This document shows, piece after piece, positions 7,900 through 15,518 of a stretch of 16,254 nt of DNA. Position numbers and translations under genes: made by a program. The DNA is from Dehalococcoidia bacterium. Its GTDB lineage: Bacteria; Chloroflexota; Dehalococcoidia; GIF9; AB-539-J10. The notes below the pieces were generated by a model. The model was given only the letters and a program-made list of their open reading frames with translations. It was not told the DNA's origin and ran no database searches. Every line of letters starts with the position of its first letter. Position 1 is the first letter of the stretch. The stretch is taken from contig JAUWOK010000012.1 in assembly GCA_030612165.1 (NCBI GenBank), positions 1 to 16,254 on the forward strand, in the 5' to 3' direction.

Positions 7900-9274
7900 A
7901 GTTTCTCCTTTTTAGAAGTTTTCTGGCTTTCGTTAACGCTATATTCACCTGTCGCAGGGCGGTACCGCCAATAACATCACGACTAGCAATAGAAGATTCC
8001 AGGGTAATCCTATAGACATCTTCTTCTATAACAGGAGAGAAATTACGATATTCGCCCAGAGAAAGCTGTGAGAAACTCAGTCCTTTACTAATAGTATGTT
8101 CGCTGAGCCTGGCTATTATTCCGTGCGCCTCCCTGAAAGGCACACCCTTCCATACCAGGTAATCGGCCAGGTCAGTGGCCAGAACATAATCTTTGTTTAT
8201 AGAATTCCGTATGCGAATCGCATCGAATTTTATCGTAGGCATCATTCCTGTGAACGCCTTCAGGACAGCATGCAACGTGTCAATACTGTCAAAAAGACCC
8301 TCTTTGTCCTCCTGCATGTCCCGATTATAAGCCAGGGGTAAAGACTTCATAACAGTTAGAATGCCCATAAGGTTGCCATACACCCTTCCAGTCTTTCCCC
8401 GGGCAAGTTCAGCTACATCAGGATTCTTCTTTTGCGGCATGATACTGCTACCCGAAGTATATTCTTCGCCAATACTCAGGAAACCAAATTCCGCTGACGA
8501 CCATAAAACAACTTCCTCTGCCAGGCGTGAGAGATGCATCATAGTGACGGCAATTGCCGCCTCATACTCTATGACAAAGTCCCTGTCGGAAACTGCATCC
8601 AGACTATTAGCGCTCACTTTGCTAAACCCCAACTCTCTGGCCACAAATTCACGATCCACAGGATAAGGAACACCGGCAAGCGCCCCACTACCAAGAGGCA
8701 ATACATTTGTACGCTTCAAACAATCTTGAAGCCTTTCTCTGTCCCTCTGAAACATCTCGAAATAAGCCAGTAAATGATGTGCCAGGAGGACAGGTTGTGC
8801 TTGCTGAAGATGAGTATACCCCGGCATCACCACTTTCTTGTTCCTGCCAGCTAGACCCACAAGAACGGCCTGAAAATCGTCTATTTTGTTCGTGGTTTCG
8901 AGAATCGTCTCCTTAACATAAAGACGCATATCCAGAGCTACCTGATCGTTTCTAGAACGAGCAGTATGCAGCTTGCCCGCAACTTCTCCCACCTTCTCGA
9001 ACAATCGAGCCTCAATGTTCATATGAATATCTTCAAGCTCACTCTTAAACAAAAACTCTCCCCGCTCAATTTCATCACGTATAGACTCAAGTCCAGCAAT
9101 AATAGCCTCTGCGTCGCTATCAGCTATCAACCTCTGCCTGGCCAGCATCCTGACATGGACAATGCTTCCCCGGATATCATGGTGATACAGCCGCCAGTCG
9201 AAGGATATAGAAGCGATAAAATCGCCCGGGCTTTTGCTGTTTTTGTCTAAAGAAGAATGTATTGAAAAATTCAT
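7889..9274 (-). CDS. argH: Argininosuccinate lyase, N-terminus atypical
   Basis: Splits argininosuccinate into arginine and fumarate, the last step of arginine synthesis; homotetramer of the fumarase/aspartase superfamily. The protein has 461 residues. Conserved blocks are in place: HTARSRNDQ at about 103-111, GYTHLQQAQ at about 152-160, and the flexible signature loop GSSIMPQKKNPD at about 275-286 that carries the catalytic serine. The usual WGGRF segment near the N-terminus is absent; the protein opens with an unrelated Ser/Lys-rich stretch before ASISFDWRLY. I found no WGGRF in other frames upstream. ATG 9274 has only a distant AAGGA. No argG is adjacent. Function as ArgH is still the best call. 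Confidence 0.92.
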   Translation of the reverse strand: MNFSIHSSLDKNSKSPGDFIASISFDWRLYHHDIRGSIVHVRMLARQRLIADSDAEAIIAGLESIRDEIERGEFLFKSELEDIHMNIEARLFEKVGEVAGKLHTARSRNDQVALDMRLYVKETILETTNKIDDFQAVLVGLAGRNKKVVMPGYTHLQQAQPVLLAHHLLAYFEMFQRDRERLQDCLKRTNVLPLGSGALAGVPYPVDREFVARELGFSKVSANSLDAVSDRDFVIEYEAAIAVTMMHLSRLAEEVVLWSSAEFGFLSIGEEYTSGSSIMPQKKNPDVAELARGKTGRVYGNLMGILTVMKSLPLAYNRDMQEDKEGLFDSIDTLHAVLKAFTGMMPTIKFDAIRIRNSINKDYVLATDLADYLVWKGVPFREAHGIIARLSEHTISKGLSFSQLSLGEYRNFSPVIEEDVYRITLESSIASRDVIGGTALRQVNIALTKARKLLKRRNYAK

Positions 9275-9380
9275 CGTCAGTTCTGTTCTTTTTTCCTTGC
9301 TTGCTTTACAAACATAGCGGTTATATTTTCATACCGGGTTAAATAATACCACACTTTATACGGAGGCAAGGACAAAACAG

Positions 9381-10244
9381 TCACAGCAAAGACTCTTTTC
9401 CATTGATATACCGCATGTCCTTATACCACACGTTCATGCTTGTAATTCGACCATGAAGCTGGGTATTGTTCACAAGAGTACCCGCAAAATGAAAGCCTCT
9501 CCTTGCAAAGGTAATATTCATGCCATACGAAACAGCCTCCGCTATGGTATAGCACACCATAAATCCCCGCTGTCGCATGACTCGTTCCATCTCGGTCAAT
9601 AAAGCTGTCGCCAGACCTTTGTTCCTGTGTGGAACATGCGTGGCAAAGTCAGTCATTTCCACGAACCCTTCGTCAATATACTGCTCGGCGGAGGCCACGG
9701 CAACCAACTCTGTTCCCTGCCATACTCCAAAATACGCGGCGTTTTCCCTCATCGTCTCGCCGATATATCCCGCTTCGTCAATTGCAAAAGGATAGGAAGA
9801 AAAAACCGAGCCGTACAGGGAGGCCATTTCCCCTGCGTCATCAAGAACGCACTGCCGCAGGCAATATTCTCCAGGCAAGTCGTCAATAACCTGCTTCCCC
9901 CCTCTGGCAGGAGCATGGGCCAGCACATCCGCAATTCGTTCACCATCCGACTCCACCGCCCGACTGCTATCCAGAAACCTGCTCATAAAACACCCATCCT
10001 CTTTCCCCAAAAACAAGGCGGGCACCACCGCTTCCTCCTGATATCCACTCCGCAAAAAAGCTTCTCGGCAAGAAAAAGGCACCCTGGCAAATATTTTGCT
10101 ATATCCTTCACGGGCAGCTATTTCATCAAGCTGACCGAGCAGAAAATCCGTCTCCTCCTGTGCAAGGTGCATCAAGTAAATGCGGTCACTGTTTTTGCCA
10201 TGTTGAATTTTCGATGCACCGATCTTTAAGACCTGATCAATCAA
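9381..10244 (-). CDS. ablB: Beta-lysine N-acetyltransferase
   Basis: Acetylates beta-lysine, made by the neighbouring aminomutase, to N-epsilon-acetyl-beta-lysine, an osmolyte known from methanogens and some Firmicutes. The protein has 287 residues: an N-terminal part with IGASKIQHGKNSDRIYLM, characteristic of AblB, and a GNAT domain at about 128-270 whose acetyl-CoA loop is HRNKGLATALL at 206-216. The start is TTG at 10244, overlapping the ablA stop (TTGA), with GGGAAG upstream. The AblB-type sequence begins right after this TTG, and the next ATG (residue 26) would delete it, so TTG is preferred. Overlap with ablA indicates translational coupling. Confidence 0.92.
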   Translation of the reverse strand: MIDQVLKIGASKIQHGKNSDRIYLMHLAQEETDFLLGQLDEIAAREGYSKIFARVPFSCREAFLRSGYQEEAVVPALFLGKEDGCFMSRFLDSSRAVESDGERIADVLAHAPARGGKQVIDDLPGEYCLRQCVLDDAGEMASLYGSVFSSYPFAIDEAGYIGETMRENAAYFGVWQGTELVAVASAEQYIDEGFVEMTDFATHVPHRNKGLATALLTEMERVMRQRGFMVCYTIAEAVSYGMNITFARRGFHFAGTLVNNTQLHGRITSMNVWYKDMRYINGKESLL

Positions 10245-11545
10245 GTTTCACGTCTTCCCACTCGCTCATTATTCTCCGGAATTAAAGTGCTGTTCTCCTC
10301 ATAATCAGCAAGAAGCTGGGCAATACCTATTGTTTTTGTCTCCTCGGCACTGCCAAGACGCAGAGAAAGGCGACAAGTCTCACAATTCTGGTCACAACGC
10401 ACCGGCTTATACGCCTCCGGCTCATAATAAGTGGTTATCACTCCCTCATAATTTCGCAGAATCACCTTGTCATTGGACCAGGAAATAAGATAATGCGGCA
10501 TAATCGGGATTTTGCCCCCGCCGCCCGGCGCATCTATAACATAGGTCGGCACCGCCAAACCACTGGTATGCCCGATCAGGCTCTCAATTATTTCCACCCC
10601 TTTCCCTACAGATGTGCGAAAATGAGTCAGCCCTTCAGACAAATCACACTGGTAGAGATAATACGGGCGTACACGGTTTCGTACTAGCTTATGAACTAAA
10701 GCTTTCATTATGCGTGGACAATCATTCACTCCCGCCAGTAATACCGATTGATTCCCCAACGGAATACCCGCATCCGCCAGCATAGCAAGCTTACTACTTG
10801 CCGTAGCTGTGACTTCGCGGGGATGATTAAATTGCGTGTTAATCCATAACGGGTGATACTTCTTCAAAATAGCCACGAGGTTCCTGGTAATGCGCTGAGG
10901 TAGAACCACAGGCACACGCGTGCCAATACGTATCATCTCCACATGAGGAATAGCATGTAATTCGGACAACAGCCAATCAAGCAAATCATCAGACAACATG
11001 AATGGATCACCGCCAGATAAAAGCACATCGCGCACCACAGGCGTTTTGCGGATGTAATTAATGCCTTCCTGCAATTCTTCAACGCTGGGTATTTGATCCA
11101 CGTCGCCAACTTTACGTTTCCGCGTACAGTGTCGGCAGTACATAGCGCATAAATTCGACACATGAAATAACACTCTATCCGGATAGCGATGGATAATACC
11201 TGGAGCAGGACTATCAGCGTCTTCCGACAGAGGGTCTACTAGATCATGGGGACCCACTATTAATTCCGCCCGGTTCGGAACAGCCTGGATAAATACCGGG
11301 TCATTCCTGTAGTCGTCAGTATCAACAAGCGAAAGATAATAAGGCGTGACGCGCATGGGAAACCGCTCAATCGTCTCCTGCAATTCCTGCCGGTGTGATT
11401 GTGCGAACTGAACCCCCAAGAGACGCTCCACCATCTCCACATCACGGATAATATGCGCCACCTGCCACCGCCAATCATCCCACTGCTGTTGTTTATATTC
11501 GGGTAAATTATCTCCGTTAATTTTATTCATACTCTGCAACATCAT
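10241..11545 (-). CDS. ablA: Lysine 2,3-aminomutase
   Basis: Radical SAM, PLP-dependent enzyme that converts L-lysine to L-beta-lysine. The protein has 434 residues. The radical SAM cluster motif is CAMYCRHC (Cys133, 137, 140). The PLP lysine is in DAPGGGGKIP (Lys345), and Asp301 (CDLSEG) and Asp338 match the two aspartates that hold the substrate. Cys276 in GVNDC and the C-terminal trio Cys384, 388, 391 match the structural zinc site of the clostridial enzyme. A strong AAAGGAGG stands upstream of ATG 11545 (an ATG follows directly at 11542). The partner ablB makes this the osmolyte pathway rather than lysine fermentation. No lysine riboswitch consensus was found upstream. Confidence 0.95.
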   Translation of the reverse strand: MMLQSMNKINGDNLPEYKQQQWDDWRWQVAHIIRDVEMVERLLGVQFAQSHRQELQETIERFPMRVTPYYLSLVDTDDYRNDPVFIQAVPNRAELIVGPHDLVDPLSEDADSPAPGIIHRYPDRVLFHVSNLCAMYCRHCTRKRKVGDVDQIPSVEELQEGINYIRKTPVVRDVLLSGGDPFMLSDDLLDWLLSELHAIPHVEMIRIGTRVPVVLPQRITRNLVAILKKYHPLWINTQFNHPREVTATASSKLAMLADAGIPLGNQSVLLAGVNDCPRIMKALVHKLVRNRVRPYYLYQCDLSEGLTHFRTSVGKGVEIIESLIGHTSGLAVPTYVIDAPGGGGKIPIMPHYLISWSNDKVILRNYEGVITTYYEPEAYKPVRCDQNCETCRLSLRLGSAEETKTIGIAQLLADYEENSTLIPENNERVGRRET

Positions 11546-11782
11546 TCCTGCCCTCCTCCTTTACATACCAGAACAAAATATACTTTTGAGCCATAAACGC
11601 AGGTTCCTTCCGCTAATCTCAAGCAAAAAGCCGCAAACTTACAAATTGGGACCGATGAAACAACAAAAGCGAAACTGGCAGACGCGGAAAATCGAACAAA
11701 CGAAAAGACTTGCAAACTTTTTTTAACGGCCGTCAAAAGAAAATGCCGATAAACTAGCCCCGCTTGACCACAAGCGAGCCAA
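11546..11782 (-). other. ablA upstream region, no established gene
   Basis: This T-rich stretch on the minus strand holds a short hairpin at 11761-11776 (CGCTTG, 4-base loop, CAAGCG) not followed by a T-run. A frame at 11542-11736 would start at TTG without a ribosome binding site and end over the ablA start; I do not accept it as a gene. No T-box, lysine riboswitch or ydaO-type consensus was recognised. Confidence 0.5.
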
Positions 11783-11872
11783 TCACTCAGGCATCAGGAC
11801 ACAGAAAGAGGTAATCATGCGGGAAAAACCACAAAAACACTCAACTTGTAATTTGCTGCAATTGCCGGCCAT
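11783..11872 (-). CDS. Possible 29-residue small protein or leader peptide
   Basis: ATG at 11872 stands 7 bases after AGGAGG (TTAGGAGGTC), one of the best ribosome binding sites in the window. The frame gives 29 codons ending in TGA at 11783. The peptide starts MAGNCSKLQVECFCGF and contains four cysteines, two of them as Cys-Phe-Cys. I recognise no family. It lies upstream of ablA on the same strand, so it could be a leader peptide, an independent small protein, or the remains of a longer gene cut by the IS. The evidence is the ribosome binding site alone. Confidence 0.3.
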   Translation of the reverse strand: MAGNCSKLQVECFCGFSRMITSFCVLMPE

Positions 11873-11892
11873 AAAAAGACCTCCTAACTGAA

Positions 11893-11909
11893 TAAACTTG
11901 TTTAGTTTA
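11893..11909. repeat. 17-base inverted repeat, possible operator
   Basis: TAAACT and AGTTTA are perfect inverted arms around 5 bases. The element lies about 20 bases upstream of the 29-codon frame, between the putative IS-end promoter and its ribosome binding site, a position suited to a repressor site. The arms are AT-rich and chance is possible. Confidence 0.3.
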
Positions 11910-11928
11910 CCACAGCCCCCGCTTTTTC

Positions 11929-11954
11929 TCTATAGCGTGTGCCGGAGGTGTCAA
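11929..11954 (-). promoter_or_regulatory. Outward -35 in the IS end, possible hybrid promoter
   Basis: On the minus strand a perfect TTGACA (11954-11949) forms the very end of the IS remnant and points outward, toward ablA. TATAGA (11934-11929) follows, but the spacer is only 14 bases, clearly shorter than the preferred 17, so activity is doubtful. Confidence 0.2.
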
Positions 11955-12180
11955 AACTCTTTAGAAATGTCCCCTGGTGACCTCACGTAGATAATGCTTG
12001 GCGGGTGCGTTGAGTTTGGAGGCTGTATCTTCTCCAGAGATGATTCGGAGGAGGGACATATTTCCTCTTTGGTTTAGTGTTTTGTTGCTTTTGCTGAGCA
12101 ACTATGGGCTTCCTAGGCAACCCTTTGCTTTCCGTGAAGAGGCCATCCCTGTCCCTCAAGACCATGTGGATTGAGTAGAG
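11949..12180 (-). mobile_element. Remnant of an insertion sequence (one end)
   Basis: The stretch 11949-11974 reads, on the minus strand, GGGGACATTTCTAAAGAG followed by TTTTGACA. This is the style of terminal repeat I know from DDE-type insertion sequences common in Clostridia (ending in TGTC and its complement). Just inside it lies the C-terminal tail of a transposase-like frame. Only this end is present; the opposite end and most of the transposase are missing. The inner limit is set where the Mrr remnant begins. The family (ISNCY/IS1202-like or similar) is an inference. Confidence 0.45.
11983..12165 (-). pseudogene. Transposase C-terminal fragment
   Basis: A 60-residue frame starting at ATG 12165, open upstream to a stop at 12202-12204. 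It is very basic and holds KPKRKYVPPPNHLWRRYSL, which resembles the PPxxHPWR tail found at the C-terminus of many integrase-core transposases. No catalytic DDE residues are present, so it cannot be a working transposase. It ends 34 bases inside the presumed IS end, the normal place for a transposase stop. Confidence 0.4.
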
Positions 12181-12182
12181 AG

Positions 12183-12284
12183 GATTACGGGGGCGATATA
12201 ATCACCAAGAAAGCAGAACACGGCATTGAGTATCAAGTACAGGTAAAGAACTACTCAAAGCTGTTACAGCAAGCAGTGGAGTGA
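12183..12284 (+). pseudogene. Fragment of an Mrr-type restriction endonuclease
   Basis: A plus-strand frame of 33 residues begins at DYGGDIIT and runs through EYQVQVKNYSK to a TGA at 12282. The GD/DxGxD plus QVK arrangement is the catalytic core of Mrr_cat domains (PD-(D/E)xK fold, often D...QxK), and KNYS after it is also typical. Everything before the core and after KNYSK is lost: upstream is IS remnant and downstream the frame stops. It is therefore a relic, presumably of a restriction gene hit by the IS. It converges on the MoxR gene. Confidence 0.5.
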
Positions 12285-12305
12285 AGCTTGTCCCTTTACT
12301 AATAA

Positions 12306-13148
12306 TCAGAATAACTTATATTCCTCGTTGTCACCCTCAATCCCTTCACTCCCAAAGTGAAGAGCCAATAAGCCTGACTCCAGCACGTCCTTGCTAATCT
12401 CTAGAGTATAGACAAAGGCATCTCTCAAAGTAGCTCCCAAAGCTACCAATTCTGCTATCATCAAACTATGCCTGGTAGATACAGTCACTGGTTGCTGATA
12501 ATTGGCTCGCAAGGAACAGACGGTTTCTACAATGCTTTCTGCTTGGTCCTCGCTGATCCCAGCCTTGCACACCAGGAGCTCCTGTTCTACAGCTTTAGGT
12601 AAATAATCCAGCCGAATGGTATAAAACCTATCTCGCAGAGCAGCATCCACAAAGTCCACTCCAGAGAACTCTGGCCCCTCATTAAGAGTGGCAAAGAAGA
12701 TAACCTTTTCCGCTACCTTGACCAGTCCCAGTTCGTCTACCCAAATACGTCTGTCCTCTGACAGAACAGAATAAAGTTCATTTAGGGCTTTAGGATGCTC
12801 AGGGCGATTAATTTCCTCTAAATGTACCACGCATTCAGGAGTGGAAATAGCTTCGGGAAATAGAAATTCTTTGTAAAAGGTCTCACCTTCTTTGATCCTT
12901 TGCTCGCCAAACAGCTGCCCCGGCTCAGAAAGAAGCCCTATCTGAAATACCGCCAGAGGACGATGATGACGAGCAGCAAACTGTCTTACTAAACTTGATT
13001 TCCCACACCCCTGCTTCCCGGTAACCAATATATTGACCGGATGCTTTTCCGCTAACTTCTCCAACCTTTCAAGGTTTGTAATAATATTCTCAGGCAAAAA
13101 GAAGAATGGGTCCGCCTGTGTGGGCTTTAAGTCCTGAATTTCCTTCAA
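12306..13148 (-). CDS. MoxR/CbbQ-type AAA+ ATPase
   Basis: AAA+ ATPase of 280 residues from the MoxR group (CbbQ/NorQ/GvpN branch). Walker A is GKQGCGKSS at 44-52. The Walker B strand reads VVHLEEI at 107-113, with Glu in place of the usual Asp. Sensor 1 is ATLNEG at about 153-158, and the arginine-finger region is ALRDRF at 170-175. The late helix VSTRHSLMIAELVALG is typical. The start is TTG 13148, which follows AAGGAGG by 6 bases; an in-frame stop lies just upstream, so this start is well supported. Such ATPases work with VWA-domain partners to insert metal or remodel target enzymes, and the gene just upstream encodes one. Toluene-degradation operons carry a MoxR-like gene (bssE), which fits the glycyl radical enzyme at the window edge. 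Confidence 0.88.
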   Translation of the reverse strand: MKEIQDLKPTQADPFFFLPENIITNLERLEKLAEKHPVNILVTGKQGCGKSSLVRQFAARHHRPLAVFQIGLLSEPGQLFGEQRIKEGETFYKEFLFPEAISTPECVVHLEEINRPEHPKALNELYSVLSEDRRIWVDELGLVKVAEKVIFFATLNEGPEFSGVDFVDAALRDRFYTIRLDYLPKAVEQELLVCKAGISEDQAESIVETVCSLRANYQQPVTVSTRHSLMIAELVALGATLRDAFVYTLEISKDVLESGLLALHFGSEGIEGDNEEYKLF

Positions 13149-13241
13149 TTTACTCCTCCTTCTCAGTTTTCATAGTTCTAATCAATATATCCACAACTTC
13201 AAGCAGTACTTATGACATGTTGCTGGTTAAGTCAAGTTCTA

Positions 13242-15506
13242 TTAAGAGCAAAAACTGCCCAACAGTTCCTTCCTAAGCAAGGCTCCTGCTTTTTGAGGTA
13301 GTTGTTCAATAGAATCCAGTAGCTCAAACCTACTCCCGTAGTTTTCTCGCAAACTAACCGGGCTACCACAACCCAGCGCTACCACCCTTATCTTCTCCCT
13401 CTCGCAAATCCTTAACGCAGAGCCAACCTCAATACCAGAATTACTAAACCCGTCGGTAATATGCAGAATTAACCTTCTCTTTCTCTTCCGCATTTTGAGT
13501 GCAGTCGCTACTATTGCCTGCCCTGAAGGTGTGTCACCACCAGAATCGACCCTGTACAGATGATTGTTTTGAAGAAGATTGGTTATCACGCAACTACCGT
13601 TCACTTCTCTATAAGCAAACACCTCCAACTGGTTATATTCCCCTCTGAGACCCTCGATAAAGGAGGCGCAAACGCTTTCTATCAATCCCCAACTATCTGC
13701 CATTGAGCTGGAAGCGTCAATAAGCACGACTATACTCCACTTGCTGTCCAGGAAGGACTCCTTTCGCTTAAAGGTCATCCCAGTAGTATAGGCTCTATAG
13801 AGTCTCCTGGCATCCAGTTTTCCACTTCTTAACCCGTGATTTACCCTCAAGATTTCTTCTTGCTGAATCCGCAATACTTCCCTCAAGCTACGAACAATCC
13901 CCATGTCAGGGACTACGCTAGCGGGGATGGTGGAATTCTCATAGACAGTAGGAAAGAGCACCCACATACGGCTTTCCCCAATATACCTCAAAGCGGCTTT
14001 CATAAGTTCAGCAATGTCTTCAGAGTCACGGGCTAAAGCCTCGCTTACCGCCCCAGCCAACTGAGGTGATAATCTGCTGTCTAAGGAAGTCTCGTCAGGG
14101 CCCTGCGAAGCTCTCTGTTGCGCCTCTCTTTTCCACTGAATAAAGTGTCTTCGCAGCTTTTTCCACAGGCTGCTATAACACAAAGCTCTTCTCTCTGGAT
14201 CAGCCTCCACAAGCTCCTTCGTTTGGGGTAAAAGCAGCTCCAGGGGCTTCAAGTAGCCCGGGGGCATAGCCAAAAAAGTTCCGTATAGCGCCAGCTTTGC
14301 CCACTTGTCACCACTGCAAATGGCTTCACTTAACAAATCAAACGAATCAAATTTTCCCAGCGTCTCAGGGATAGTTCCCCAATTCTCCGGAGGGATGTTG
14401 GGAAGAATCATATCCAGCACGATATTCGTCCAAACTCCATACAACCCTTCCGGGGTAGGAGGGCCGGCGGTAAAGTCTATCCCGTTATATTCACTCCACC
14501 AAGATCGTGACTTCCGAACATACTTGCCCGGTACTCCTCTTTTTATGGCAACACCGTCTACATGAATATCTTCTCCTGCTTCTGCAAGCCTTCGCAGGAC
14601 TATCTCATCCTTCGTTTTAGGGAACATCTGTGATAGGTGGTCCAGAACACTCTCGCTCTCCTCCAGGACATGGAAAGCCTGATGAATAGTAAATCCAACT
14701 AACCTATCCATCTTCTTTGTTGGGATAGGATACTCCCCTAACGCTAATACGGCGGGTAATTCAATCTTCTGCTTGATATCGCAAGGCATACCTGCCCATA
14801 CAACCTCAGTAGATACCCTCATATGTCCTGCAACCTTACGCAAAGCCGTCAATGCGTTTGCCAGTTCTATGTGTTCTATGTGAGACTTGTTTACCCGCCA
14901 GTATTCAGAGTAACTTAAATCCTTTGGCTTCTCAGCAGTGGTGCTCCACTCCTTCCAGGCCGTATGCTCTAATGACCAGAATCCTTTCTCTCTACGTTCT
15001 TCGGCTTTCTTGCTAGTTCCAAACATTAGCTCCTGCCATTCATCACGCACCTTGAGACTCTCCCCCTCCACCTTTTCAGCCTCTTCCTCCGCCAGTCCCT
15101 GGGAGGCAATCCACTTTCCCATCCATTCCCCTCCCGGTTGCCACTTTTCGTCCACTTCCCTGTCATACATCCATATCTCGGGAGACACTCCCACATGAGA
15201 CAGAATATTCTTCACTTCCTCCCTCTCTCGGTCATCACAGAAGATGCCCATTATGGGCTTATCTCGCCCTGCCCATAGCTGTGGAACGCGACAGTATTTG
15301 ATACTGTGAATCTGGCGAACTTCGACATAGGAGTTAAGCCTGACAGCCAGCTCAGCTAGCCGTTCTTCGCTGTCTGCAACTACCCACTTACCCCAATGCT
15401 CCAGGTATTCCTCCTGACTCAAAACGCGCCCCTTGTAAGCAAAAGGAGCGTAAAAATCGTCCGGGAAAACATATACCCACTGATACTCAGGCCTGTTGAT
15501 AATCAT
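13242..15506 (-). CDS. Large VWA-domain protein, CbbO/NorD-like partner of MoxR
   Basis: The protein has 754 residues. At the C-terminus is a von Willebrand A domain with a complete metal-ion-dependent adhesion site: DASSS at 597-601, Thr659 in GGDTPSG, and Asp685 in HITDG. Residues 1-140 form a separate aromatic-rich domain (YQWVYVFPDDFYAPFAYKG, a CDDREREEV segment, then DEKWQPGGEW); I have a vague memory of archaeal proteins with such a domain but cannot name it. Residues 265-320 resemble a zincin helix pair, HQAFH at 275-279 and AGEDIHVDG downstream, but the catalytic Glu of HExxH is Gln. No signal peptide or membrane segment is seen. ATG 15506 has a weak AAGG upstream. A MoxR ATPase follows after 97 bases. 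The likely role is binding and presenting a client enzyme to the ATPase. Confidence 0.85.
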   Translation of the reverse strand: MIINRPEYQWVYVFPDDFYAPFAYKGRVLSQEEYLEHWGKWVVADSEERLAELAVRLNSYVEVRQIHSIKYCRVPQLWAGRDKPIMGIFCDDREREEVKNILSHVGVSPEIWMYDREVDEKWQPGGEWMGKWIASQGLAEEEAEKVEGESLKVRDEWQELMFGTSKKAEERREKGFWSLEHTAWKEWSTTAEKPKDLSYSEYWRVNKSHIEHIELANALTALRKVAGHMRVSTEVVWAGMPCDIKQKIELPAVLALGEYPIPTKKMDRLVGFTIHQAFHVLEESESVLDHLSQMFPKTKDEIVLRRLAEAGEDIHVDGVAIKRGVPGKYVRKSRSWWSEYNGIDFTAGPPTPEGLYGVWTNIVLDMILPNIPPENWGTIPETLGKFDSFDLLSEAICSGDKWAKLALYGTFLAMPPGYLKPLELLLPQTKELVEADPERRALCYSSLWKKLRRHFIQWKREAQQRASQGPDETSLDSRLSPQLAGAVSEALARDSEDIAELMKAALRYIGESRMWVLFPTVYENSTIPASVVPDMGIVRSLREVLRIQQEEILRVNHGLRSGKLDARRLYRAYTTGMTFKRKESFLDSKWSIVVLIDASSSMADSWGLIESVCASFIEGLRGEYNQLEVFAYREVNGSCVITNLLQNNHLYRVDSGGDTPSGQAIVATALKMRKRKRRLILHITDGFSNSGIEVGSALRICEREKIRVVALGCGSPVSLRENYGSRFELLDSIEQLPQKAGALLRKELLGSFCS

Positions 15507-15518
15507 TTTATTCTAACC

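Noticed and set aside
11542..11736. Minus-strand 64-codon frame ending on the ablA start codon.
   Set aside because: It begins with TTG without a ribosome binding site, the product is low-complexity Ser/Phe/Val with no recognisable motif, and the overlap with ablA follows from the ribosome binding site region.
11858..11874. Sigma-54-like TGGCCGG...TTGCA near the 29-codon frame.
   Set aside because: The GG-to-GC spacing is one base short of the strict requirement, and it lies inside the candidate coding frame.
13209..13235. Possible promoter TTGACT...CATAAG between the VWA and MoxR genes.
   Set aside because: The -35 is good but the spacer is 15 bases and the -10 is weak; co-transcription with the VWA gene is the simpler view.
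13673..13681. Long plus-strand frames opposite recG, argS, argH and the VWA gene.
   Set aside because: They are antisense shadows of clearly coding minus-strand genes, with no motifs or ribosome binding sites.
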